Part shown: in pieces, positions 1 through 6,905 of the stretch
Layout of the letters: the number at the start of each line of letters is the position of its first letter
Numbering within the stretch: position 1 is the first letter of the stretch
Source of the DNA: Pseudolabrys sp.
GTDB lineage: Bacteria; Pseudomonadota; Alphaproteobacteria; Rhizobiales; Xanthobacteraceae
Length of the DNA stretch: 64,000 nucleotides
NCBI GenBank assembly: GCA_026125895.1
Contig: JAHCKG010000004.1
Span: 1 to 64,000, forward strand
Direction of reading: 5' to 3'
The notes under the pieces: generated by a model
Databases searched by the model: none
What the model was told of the DNA's origin: nothing
What the model saw: only the letters and a program-made list of their open reading frames with translations
Program-made: the position numbers and the translations under genes

Positions 1-1
1 T

Positions 2-145
2 CCCCAGCGCGTCGTGCTGGTCGAGTTCGACAGTCTCGACAAAGCCATCGCCTGCCACGATACGCCGGGATACGCGGCCGCCCTCGAACTGCTCGGCACC
101 GGCAATGTGGAGCGCGACCTGCGTATCGTCGAAGGATCGGCGTAA
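2..145 (+). CDS. DUF1330-family protein, C-terminal fragment
   Basis: Only the last 47 codons are present; the gene begins before the window. The visible part has the DUF1330 pattern: a hydrophobic strand (VVLVEF), a helix with a conserved P-G-Y ending in AALELL, and the terminal ERDLRIVEG strand. DUF1330 proteins are small dimeric alpha-beta barrel proteins of about 95 residues with no agreed function. The family call rests on this tail alone. The next gene on the same strand starts about 90 bases downstream. Confidence 0.6.
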   Translation, partial: PQRVVLVEFDSLDKAIACHDTPGYAAALELLGTGNVERDLRIVEGSA

Positions 146-233
146 CGACCGCCTACCGACTGGATTGCAGGCGGGGCGGTCCTGGGTTATGTGCGCCGCA
201 GCAAATCGCACGAATTCGGACTTTCCTGCCCGC

Positions 234-1856
234 ATGATCCGCCTCGACAACGTCAGCAAGCAAAACGGCCACCAACTGGTCTTTATCGAAGCCTCCGCCG
301 CCCTGCACCGGGGTGAAAAGGTCGGCCTCGTCGGTCCGAACGGGGCCGGCAAGACCACCTTGTTCCGCCTGATCACTGGTCAGGAGGAACCCGATGAGGG
401 TCAGGTCGCCGTCGATCGCGGTATTTCCATCGGCTATTTCAGCCAGGATGTCGGCGAGATGGCCGGCCGAAGCGCCGTGGCCGAGGTCATGGACGGCGTC
501 GGCCCCGTCTCGGAAGTCGCGGCGGAACTCAAGGATCTCGAGGCCGCGATGGCCGACCCCGAGCGCGCCGACGAGATGGAAGCCATCATCGAGCGCTACG
601 GCGAAGTACAGCAGCGCTTCACCGAGCTCGATGGCTACGCGCTGGAAAGCCGCGCCCGCGAGGTGCTCGCCGGCCTTTCCTTTACGCAGGAGATGATGGA
701 CGGCGACGTCGGCAAACTGTCCGGCGGCTGGAAGATGCGCGTCGCCCTCGCCCGCATCCTGCTGATGAAGCCGGACGCCATGCTGCTCGACGAGCCGTCG
801 AACCATCTCGACATCGAGAGCCTGATCTGGCTCGAGCAGTTTCTCAAAGGCTACGACGGCATGCTGATGATGACCTCGCATGATCGCGAGTTCATGAACC
901 GCATCGTTGACAAGATCGTCGAGATCGACGGCGGTTCATTGACGTCATATTCCGGCAATTACGAGTTCTACGCGCAGCAGCGCGCGTTGAACGAGCAGCA
1001 GCAGCAGGCGCAGTTCGAGCGGCAGCAGGCGATGCTGGCGAAGGAGCTGAAGTTCATCGAGCGCTTCAAGGCGCGCGCCTCGCATGCGGCGCAGGTGCAG
1101 AGCCGCGTCAAGAAGCTCGACAAGATCGAGCGCGTCGAGCCGCCCAAGCGCCGTCAGACCATCGAATTCGACTTTCCGCAGGCGCCGCGCTCCGGCGAGG
1201 ACGTCGTCAATCTCAAGAACGTCAGCAAGGCTTATGGCAGCCGCACCATCTATGACGATCTCGATTTCTCGATCCGGCGGCTGGAGCGCTGGTGCGTCAT
1301 GGGCATCAACGGCGCCGGCAAATCGACGCTACTGAAGCTCATCGCCGGCGCCACCGAGCCGGATGCCGGTTCGGTCGCGGTCGGCGGCAGCGTCAAGATG
1401 GGCTATTTCGCGCAGCACGCCATGGACCTGCTCGACGGCGAGCACACGGTGTTCGAAGCGCTGCAATACGAATTCCCGCAGGCCAGCATCGGCTCGCTGC
1501 GCTCGCTCGCCGGCTGCTTCGGTTTCTCCGGCGACGACGTCGAGAAAAAGTGCCGCGTGCTGTCGGGCGGCGAAAAGGCGCGTCTGGTCATGGCCAAGAT
1601 GCTGTACGACCCGCCGAACTTCCTGGTGCTCGACGAGCCGACCAACCATCTCGACATGGCGACCAAGGAAATGCTGATCGGCGCGCTGTCGAAGTTCGAG
1701 GGCACCATGCTGTTCGTGTCGCATGACCGGCACTTCCTCGCCGCGCTGTCGAACCGCGTGCTCGAACTCACGCCCGACGGCCTGCACAAATACGGCGGCG
1801 GCTACACCGAATATGTCGCGCGCACCGGCTACGAAGCGCCGGGTTTGCATGGGTGA
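234..1856 (+). CDS. ABC-F family ATPase (YheS/YbiT-like)
   Basis: A soluble protein of 540 residues with two ABC ATPase modules and no membrane segments, the architecture of ABC-F proteins that act on the ribosome rather than in transport. Module 1 has Walker A GPNGAGKTT (34-42), signature LSGGW (162-166) and Walker B MLLDEP (183-188). Module 2 has Walker A GINGAGKST (357-365) and signature LSGGEKAR from 443. Between them lies a Q/E/R-rich charged linker (about 250-310), the usual site of the P-site-tRNA interaction motif. I chose ATG 234 because MIRLDNVSK is the normal N-terminus of the family. An in-frame ATG at 189 would add 15 atypical residues, and neither has a clear Shine-Dalgarno sequence. 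The ABC-F subgroup is uncertain. Confidence 0.9.
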   Translation: MIRLDNVSKQNGHQLVFIEASAALHRGEKVGLVGPNGAGKTTLFRLITGQEEPDEGQVAVDRGISIGYFSQDVGEMAGRSAVAEVMDGVGPVSEVAAELKDLEAAMADPERADEMEAIIERYGEVQQRFTELDGYALESRAREVLAGLSFTQEMMDGDVGKLSGGWKMRVALARILLMKPDAMLLDEPSNHLDIESLIWLEQFLKGYDGMLMMTSHDREFMNRIVDKIVEIDGGSLTSYSGNYEFYAQQRALNEQQQQAQFERQQAMLAKELKFIERFKARASHAAQVQSRVKKLDKIERVEPPKRRQTIEFDFPQAPRSGEDVVNLKNVSKAYGSRTIYDDLDFSIRRLERWCVMGINGAGKSTLLKLIAGATEPDAGSVAVGGSVKMGYFAQHAMDLLDGEHTVFEALQYEFPQASIGSLRSLAGCFGFSGDDVEKKCRVLSGGEKARLVMAKMLYDPPNFLVLDEPTNHLDMATKEMLIGALSKFEGTMLFVSHDRHFLAALSNRVLELTPDGLHKYGGGYTEYVARTGYEAPGLHG

Positions 1857-1916
1857 GCTGCCAACTAGGCTCTGACTGATCCGGCGGCAGCGCCGACGCG
1901 GCATAACCGTTATTTC

Positions 1917-2003
1917 TCCGCTCGTCCCCGCGAAAGCGGGGACCCAGTGAGGCTTGCCCAATCGTTCAAGAACTGGACCCCCGCTTCCGCGGGGGTGAGC
2001 GGA
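1917..2003. repeat. Dispersed palindromic element, copy 1 of 3
   Basis: An 87-base intergenic element bounded by TCCGCTC and GAGCGGA. Inside are two GC-rich hairpins (CCCCGCGAAAGCGGGG and CCCCCGCTTCCGCGGGGG) separated by a less conserved centre flanked by CCCAG and CTGG. The same plan recurs at 30510-30584 and 37210-37295, always between genes. It lies downstream of the ABC-F gene and could help end its transcript. Confidence 0.75.
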
Positions 2004-2040
2004 GCATGAAAGTGCCTGCATGGGTGAGCGTCGGCGGGGG

Positions 2041-2163
2041 CTTGTCCCGGGCGCGGCGCAGGCGAAGCCGTGCGCCGCAGAACCGGGACCTTCGCGACCT
2101 CTGCGCCTGTAAGGTCCCGGCTTAGCGGCGCGGCACTTCGCGCCGCACCGCATCCGGGACAAG
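2041..2163. repeat. Nested palindromic (cruciform-like) intergenic element
   Basis: The outer arms CTTGTCCCGG (2041-2050) and CCGGGACAAG (2154-2163) are perfect inverted repeats. A second pair, CCGGGACCTT (2083-2092) and AAGGTCCCGG (2111-2120), lies inside and shares the CCGGGAC core. GC-rich hairpins fill the two flanks between outer and inner arms. Together with the element at 1917-2003 it fills most of the 330-base gap between two convergent genes. No coding potential is seen. It resembles dispersed REP-type elements of Bradyrhizobiaceae, but no second copy occurs in this window. Confidence 0.65.
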
Positions 2164-2186
2164 TCAGCGTTTGTGGCGGCGCCCAG

Positions 2187-3071
2187 CTACCGCATCCGCT
2201 CGACCAGAAAATCGATGAACAGCCGCACCTTCACCGACAAATGCCGGGTCGGCGGGTAGATGGCGTAAAGCGTGAGTTGCGGCGGCTTGTAGTCATCGAG
2301 CACGGTGGTGAGCGCGCCGCTCTTCAATTCCTTCTCGGCGAGAAACACCGGCAGCACGGCAATGCCCCTGCCCTTGACCGCGGCGTCGCGCAGCACCTCG
2401 GCGTTGTTGGCGCACAGCGACCACTTCGGCGCGATCCAGTGATCCTCGCCGTCGGGGCCGGTGAGCTTCCACTGATTGCCGGTCGATAGAAAACCGTAGG
2501 TCAAGCATTCGTGCTGGCGCAGTTCGGCCGGCTGCTTCGGCTTGCCGTGCTTCCTGAAATAGCCGGGCGACGCGCAGATCACGCGTTCGATGTCGATGAG
2601 CTTGCGCGCGATCAGGCTCGACGGCTCGAGCTCGGCGATGCGCAAGGTGACGTCGAGCCCTTCCTGCACCGGATCGACCTGTTCGTCCGAGAGCACGAGC
2701 TGGATCTGCAGATCCGGATAGCGCTCCATGAAATCGGCGAGCACCGGGCCGAGCTTGATGGTGCCGAACGACATCGGCGCGTTGACGCGCAGCAGCCCGC
2801 GCGGCGTCGATTGCGCCTGCGTCGCCGCCTGGTCGGCGGCATCAAGATCCGCGAGCACGGTGAGCGCGCGCTCGTAGTAGGCCTGCCCGGTTTCCGTCGG
2901 CGAGGCCTGCCGCGTGGTGCGGTTGAGGAGTTGAACGCCGAGATCGCGCTCGAGCTCGCCGACATATTTGCTGACCGCCGAGCGGGACAGGCGCAGCTTG
3001 CGGCCGGCCTCGGCAAAGGACTTGAGTTCGACGACGTTGACGAAGGCACGGAGGCTGGCGAGCTTGTCCAT
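2187..3071 (-). CDS. LysR-family transcriptional regulator
   Basis: A regulator of 294 residues, normal LysR length. The N-terminal winged helix-turn-helix (about 1-60) has the standard pattern LRAFVNVVELKSFAEAGRKL followed by SRSAVSKYVGELERDLG. The rest (about 90-290) is a periplasmic-binding-protein-like effector domain ending in the common 'VRLFIDFLVERM' pattern. It is divergent from the dioxygenase/hydrolase pair at 3225-4795. The shared 153-base region holds two ATTGTC-N11-GACA palindromes, so control of that operon and of itself is likely. The effector is not visible; the neighbouring enzymes suggest a quinone or catechol-like compound. The ATG at 3071 is the natural start. Confidence 0.92.
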   Translation of the reverse strand: MDKLASLRAFVNVVELKSFAEAGRKLRLSRSAVSKYVGELERDLGVQLLNRTTRQASPTETGQAYYERALTVLADLDAADQAATQAQSTPRGLLRVNAPMSFGTIKLGPVLADFMERYPDLQIQLVLSDEQVDPVQEGLDVTLRIAELEPSSLIARKLIDIERVICASPGYFRKHGKPKQPAELRQHECLTYGFLSTGNQWKLTGPDGEDHWIAPKWSLCANNAEVLRDAAVKGRGIAVLPVFLAEKELKSGALTTVLDDYKPPQLTLYAIYPPTRHLSVKVRLFIDFLVERMR

Positions 3072-3086
3072 GGCGGCGGGTCCTCG

Positions 3087-3109
3087 ATTGTCGCCAATTC
3101 ATAGACAAT
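3087..3109. promoter_or_regulatory. LysR-type operator, site 1
   Basis: ATTGTC (3087-3092), 11 bases, then GACAAT (3104-3109): a perfect interrupted palindrome containing the T-N11-A core of LysR sites. It lies 16 bases upstream of the lysR start codon, in the position usual for autoregulation. Confidence 0.6.
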
Positions 3110-3127
3110 GACGCCACAAATGACCAG

Positions 3128-3150
3128 ATTGTCGTTGCAGGGGTGACAGG
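3128..3150. promoter_or_regulatory. LysR-type operator, site 2
   Basis: ATTGTC (3128-3133), 11 bases, then GACAGG (3145-3150). Same left arm and spacing as site 1, with two mismatches in the right arm. The two sites start 41 bases apart, close to four helical turns, so dimers would sit on one face of the DNA as a LysR tetramer. It is the site nearer the dioxygenase gene. Confidence 0.55.
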
Positions 3151-3224
3151 CCATTTTACCGGCATGAAATCACGGTCGGGGCTCGGACGAGCCTCCATCG
3201 GCCCCAAACGGAAAGGAGCCCACC

Positions 3225-4163
3225 ATGTCTGGCATCCACCACGTCACCGCCATCGCCGGTAACGCCCAGCGGAACTTCGACTTTTACACCCGCACGCTCG
3301 GGCTGCGTTTCGTCAAGCGCACGGTCAATTTCGACGATCCGGGCACCTATCACTTCTATTATGGCGACGAGGCGGGCCAGCCCGGCACCATCCTCACCTT
3401 CTTCCCCTGGGAGCATGCAGCGCCCGGCCGCGGCGGCGTCGGCCAGACGCACCAGACCGCGTTCCGGGTGCCGCTGTCGTCGCTCGGCTGGTGGACCCAC
3501 CGTCTGACCGCAAAAGGCGTCGCTTACGAGCCGCTTGAAAAGCGCTTCGGCGAATCCGTGCTTGCCTTCACCGATCCGGACGGCATGAGCCTGTCGCTCG
3601 TCGGCGTCCCCGGCGCGGAGAACGAGGCGGGCTGGAGCAATGGCGACGTGCCGGCCGAACACGCGATCCGCGGCTTCCATGGCGTCACGCTGCTGCTCGA
3701 CAGCGCCGCGAAGACCGGCGCGATCCTCACCGACGTGCTCGGCTACACCGAAGCGGCGCGCGAAGGGTCGATCATCCGCTACCGGGCGACGGCGGCGCTC
3801 GGCGGCTATGTCGATATCTACGAGGCCAAGGGCTTCATGACCGGACGTCAGGGTCGCGGCTCGGTGCATCACATCGCCTTCCGCGCCACCGACGACGCCG
3901 AGCAGGCGGCGATGGCGAAGCGGCTGATCGAGAAGCACGGCGTGCGTCCGACAGAGCAGAAGGATCGCAATTACTTCCGCTCGATCTACTTCCGTGAACC
4001 GGGCGGCGTGTTGTTTGAGATTGCCACCGACATTCCCGGCTTTGCCGTCGATGAGCCGGTCGAGACCCTGGGTCAGCATCTCAAGCTGCCCGCCTTTCTC
4101 GAAGGCCATCGCGCCGAGATCGAGAAGGTGTTGCCGTCGCTGGAACAGGAGACTGTGTCGTGA
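3225..4163 (+). CDS. Ring-cleaving dioxygenase, VOC superfamily (MhqO-like)
   Basis: A protein of 312 residues with two glyoxalase/extradiol dioxygenase (VOC) modules. Module 1 opens with GIHHVTAIAGNAQRNFDFY; module 2 starts near 145 with a second fold copy. Candidate metal ligands are the histidines in HHVTA (5-6), H215/H216 in VHHIAF and E265 in VLFEIATD. The family includes Bacillus MhqO, which acts on hydroquinones or catechols. An AAAGGAG Shine-Dalgarno sequence precedes ATG 3225. The stop overlaps the next start (GTGA), so the pair is translationally coupled. The exact substrate is unknown. Confidence 0.85.
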   Translation: MSGIHHVTAIAGNAQRNFDFYTRTLGLRFVKRTVNFDDPGTYHFYYGDEAGQPGTILTFFPWEHAAPGRGGVGQTHQTAFRVPLSSLGWWTHRLTAKGVAYEPLEKRFGESVLAFTDPDGMSLSLVGVPGAENEAGWSNGDVPAEHAIRGFHGVTLLLDSAAKTGAILTDVLGYTEAAREGSIIRYRATAALGGYVDIYEAKGFMTGRQGRGSVHHIAFRATDDAEQAAMAKRLIEKHGVRPTEQKDRNYFRSIYFREPGGVLFEIATDIPGFAVDEPVETLGQHLKLPAFLEGHRAEIEKVLPSLEQETVS

Positions 4164-4795
4164 CCGACAACCTTGCAGGCTTCACGTATCGCTTCGAGAA
4201 GGGATCGGCGGCGGGTTCGCCGCCGATCCTCCTGCTGCACGGCACCGGCGGCGACGAAAACGATCTGATCGATCTCGGCCGGGTCGTGGCGCCGGGTTCG
4301 GCGTTGTTGTCGCCGCGCGGCCAGGTGCTGGAGCACGGCATGCCGCGCTTCTTCCGCCGCCTCGCCGAAGGCGTGTTCGATGAGGCCGACCTGAAGCAAC
4401 GCACCGATGCGCTGGCGGACTTCGTCATCGCGGCGCGCAAGCGCTACGCCCTGGAAGCGCCGATCGCACTCGGCTTCTCCAATGGCGCCAACATCGCCGC
4501 GGCGATGCTGATGCAGCGCCCGGATATTCTGTCCGGCGCGGTCCTGTTGCGGGCGATGGTGCCCTATGGCGGTCCGCCGGCGGCATCGATCCCCGGCACG
4601 TCGGTGCTGATCGCCTCCGGCGCGCAGGATCCGATCATGCCGGCATCGAACCCGGCACAACTGGCGGCGCAGTTGCGCGAGCGCGGCGCCGCGGTCGACC
4701 ACCGCATCGTCCCGGCCGGTCACGGCCTGACGCAGGCGGACGTCAACCTGGCCGCGGCGTTCGTAAAGAATATCGCCGTGAAAGCGCCGGCCTGA
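4160..4795 (+). CDS. Alpha/beta hydrolase (MhqD-like carboxylesterase)
   Basis: A protein of 211 residues of the phospholipase/carboxylesterase group. The oxyanion-region motif LLLHGTGGDEND is near residue 23. The nucleophile is S107 in GFSNG, the acid D157 in SGAQDPIMP and the base H188 in PAGHGL, giving a complete catalytic triad. The start is GTG overlapping the stop of the dioxygenase. In Bacillus, mhqO and mhqD belong to a quinone-stress regulon, and the same pairing here supports hydrolysis or detoxification of ring-cleavage or quinone products. Substrate specificity cannot be read from the sequence. Confidence 0.85.
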   Translation: MTDNLAGFTYRFEKGSAAGSPPILLLHGTGGDENDLIDLGRVVAPGSALLSPRGQVLEHGMPRFFRRLAEGVFDEADLKQRTDALADFVIAARKRYALEAPIALGFSNGANIAAAMLMQRPDILSGAVLLRAMVPYGGPPAASIPGTSVLIASGAQDPIMPASNPAQLAAQLRERGAAVDHRIVPAGHGLTQADVNLAAAFVKNIAVKAPA

Positions 4796-4814
4796 CCACT
4801 GCAGCCGCGCGTCG

Positions 4815-4855
4815 CTGGATTCCGGACCGCCGCTTTGCGGCGCCCGGAATTCCAG
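4815..4855. terminator. Palindromic element between convergent genes, probable bidirectional terminator
   Basis: CTGGATTCCGG at 4815-4825 pairs with CCGGAATTCCAG at 4844-4855 (one bulged base) around a GC-rich loop containing CCGCTTTGCGG. It fills the 64-base gap between the hydrolase and the convergent TetR gene. Sequences of this style are frequent repeats in Bradyrhizobiaceae genomes. No U-tract follows, so the terminator role is inferred. Confidence 0.5.
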
Positions 4856-4859
4856 TTGC

Positions 4860-5453
4860 TTAATTTACCGGCCAGCCACGCATCGCCAGATCGGCGACCT
4901 TGCGCAACTCTTCCCGGCTGGCGCCGGCAGCGGCGCGCACCGACATGCCGTCGAGCACCGTCATGTAGTAGCGAGCGAGATCCTTGGCCTCGATTTCGTC
5001 GGGCAGTTCGCCGGAGGCCTTGGCCTTGGTGAAACGCTCGACCAGCATCTGCTCGCTCTCGGCGCGCTTGGCGCTCATGTGGTCGGATATCACCTGGCCG
5101 CAATCGCCGCTGGTCAACGTACCCTTCACCAGCATGCAGCAATGCGGATTGCCCTCTTCGGCGTAGAAGCCGATGACGCGCTCGAACAGCAGGGCCATCA
5201 TGTCGCGTGCCGTCGGCGCGCTCATGAGTTCGGACCACACCTGCTTGCGCACTTCCGCATAGCGGTCGAGCGCCGAGCGGAATAACTTCTCCTTGTTGCC
5301 GAACGCGGCGTACAGGCTGGGCGGACTGATCCCCATGGCGGAGGTCAGCTCCGATATGGAGGTGCCCTCGTAGCCATTGCGCCAGAACACGTCCAAAGCC
5401 TTGTCCAGGGCCTGTTCGGTGTCGAACTCCCTGGGTCTTCCCATTGTTCCCAT
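4860..5453 (-). CDS. TetR-family transcriptional repressor
   Basis: A regulator of about 197 residues. After MGRPREFDTEQAL, a typical TetR start, comes the helix-turn-helix (about 10-55) with GYEGTSISELTSAMG and PPSLYAAFGNKEKLF, then a helical ligand-binding domain. ATG 5453 is preferred because GAGGGA lies upstream. A TTG at 5489 would add 12 residues that do not look like the family, and ATG 5444 is also possible. It is divergent from the RND efflux operon at 5631-10100, the standard AcrR-like arrangement, so it probably represses that operon and itself. The inducing ligand is unknown. Confidence 0.9.
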   Translation of the reverse strand: MGTMGRPREFDTEQALDKALDVFWRNGYEGTSISELTSAMGISPPSLYAAFGNKEKLFRSALDRYAEVRKQVWSELMSAPTARDMMALLFERVIGFYAEEGNPHCCMLVKGTLTSGDCGQVISDHMSAKRAESEQMLVERFTKAKASGELPDEIEAKDLARYYMTVLDGMSVRAAAGASREELRKVADLAMRGWPVN

Positions 5454-5540
5454 TACGGAATTTCCCTCGGCCGTTGTCCCCTCAGCCAATTTTCCGCTAG
5501 CGACTTTTTTGCCACGGTACCACGAAAGTCGCCTTTATTT

Positions 5541-5607
5541 TGTAACGTCACTTATATAAGTACCTTGACACCGTGTTCCACTCACCACATGTGTAGCGTC
5601 CGTTACA
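5541..5607. promoter_or_regulatory. TetR/efflux divergent promoter region with palindromes
   Basis: The AT-rich stretch between tetR and the efflux adaptor gene contains a perfect 12-base palindrome ACTTATATAAGT (5550-5561). It also has widely spaced inverted arms TGTAACG (5541-5547) and CGTTACA (5601-5607). A TTGACA hexamer at 5565-5570 overlaps the region as a possible -35 box for the efflux operon, but no convincing -10 sits 17 bases later. The 12-base palindrome is the best candidate for the TetR operator. Confidence 0.45.
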
Positions 5608-5630
5608 TATATGGTTGGTGGAGAACTTCA

Positions 5631-6848
5631 ATGCAATTGCAATCCAAAACGGGGCCCGGTCGCGCCCGTGTCTGGAGCGCAGGCGTCGCCGCCGTCGTCA
5701 TCGTCGCGGCGATCGGCACCTATCTCATCGTCCCGGGAAGCAATGAGCCGTCCAAGGCTGTCGCAGCAGCGGCAGCCCCCGCTGCCGTGCCGGTATCGGT
5801 CGCCATCGTCGAGCCGCGTTCCGTCAAGCTGTGGGATGAGTTTTCCGGCCGGCTCGAAGCCGTCGAACGCGTCGATATCCGTTCGCGCGTCGCCGGCGCC
5901 ATCGAGGCCGTGCACTTCCACGAAGGCGCGCTGGTCGCCAAGGGCGACGTCCTGATCAGCATCGATCCAGCTCCCTACGCCGCCGAAGTGATGCGCGCCA
6001 AGGCGCAGGTCGCCGCCGCGCAGGCCCGTTCGGCGCTGACCCAGACCGATCTCGAACGCGGCAAGCAGCTCATCGACTCGCGCACGCTGTCGCAGCGCGA
6101 TCTCGACCAGCGCGAGAACGCGGCGCGCGAAGCCGATGCCAACGTCAAGGCCGCGCAGGCGAGCCTGGAGTCGGCGCAGCTCAATCTCGACTACACCAAG
6201 ATCCGTGCCCCGGTCGCCGGCCGGGTCGGCCGCCTTAACGTCACCGTCGGCAATCTCGTCGCCGCCGGCGCCGGCGGACCGGTGCTGACGACATTGGTGT
6301 CGGTCAATCCGATGTATGCCAGCTTCGACGCCGACGAAGCCGCGGTGCGCCGTGCGCTCGGCTCGTTGCCGACGCAAGCGGCGCGCGACGAGATCGATCG
6401 CATCCCGGTGCAGATGATCGTCGGCGGCAGCGAACAGCCGCGTCAGGGCAAGCTGCAACTGATCGACAACCAGGTCGCCTCCGCGACCGGTACGCTGCGG
6501 CTGCGCGCGGTGTTCGACAATGCCGACGGCGCGCTGATCCCCGGTCAGTTCGCGCGGCTGTTCCTCGGGCGTGCCGACAACAAGCCGGTCCTCATGGTCA
6601 GCGAGAGGGCGATCGGGACCGACCAGGACAAGCGTTACGTGCTGGTGGTCGACAAGGAGAAGAAGGCCGCCTACCGCGAGATCAGCCTCGGCGCCCCCGC
6701 CGACGGCCTGCGCGTCGTCGATGCCGGCCTCAATCCCGGCGATCAGGTCATCGTCAACGGCCTGATGCACGTCCGGCCCGGCGCCCCGGTCGAGCCCAAG
6801 CTCGTTCCGATGCTCGCCGCCAACGACAGCAAAACCGCGAGCCGCTAA
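5631..6848 (+). CDS. RND efflux periplasmic adaptor subunit (AcrA/MexA-like)
   Basis: A membrane-fusion protein of 405 residues. An N-terminal anchor (about 14-33) is followed by a barrel-sandwich half (RSRVAGAIEAVHFHEGALVAKGD), a coiled-coil hairpin (about 105-165, rich in A/Q/E/R), the second lipoyl half (IRAPVAGRVGRL), and beta-barrel and membrane-proximal domains ending with VNGLMHVRPGAPVEP. There is no lipobox. ATG 5631 follows a GGTGGAG ribosome site. It would bridge the inner-membrane pump encoded 57 bases downstream to an outer-membrane channel. No TolC-type gene is present here, so a channel from elsewhere is needed. Confidence 0.92.
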   Translation: MQLQSKTGPGRARVWSAGVAAVVIVAAIGTYLIVPGSNEPSKAVAAAAAPAAVPVSVAIVEPRSVKLWDEFSGRLEAVERVDIRSRVAGAIEAVHFHEGALVAKGDVLISIDPAPYAAEVMRAKAQVAAAQARSALTQTDLERGKQLIDSRTLSQRDLDQRENAAREADANVKAAQASLESAQLNLDYTKIRAPVAGRVGRLNVTVGNLVAAGAGGPVLTTLVSVNPMYASFDADEAAVRRALGSLPTQAARDEIDRIPVQMIVGGSEQPRQGKLQLIDNQVASATGTLRLRAVFDNADGALIPGQFARLFLGRADNKPVLMVSERAIGTDQDKRYVLVVDKEKKAAYREISLGAPADGLRVVDAGLNPGDQVIVNGLMHVRPGAPVEPKLVPMLAANDSKTASR

Positions 6849-6905
6849 CGGCGGCTCGCTTTCCCATTTTCAACTGACTCAGCGCCTTCCGACGCCGGTA
6901 CTGCC

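Noticed and set aside
105-233. N-terminal extension of the ABC-F protein
   Set aside because: The extra residues overlap the end of the DUF1330 gene, lack family similarity, and the canonical start MIRLDNVSK lies at 234.
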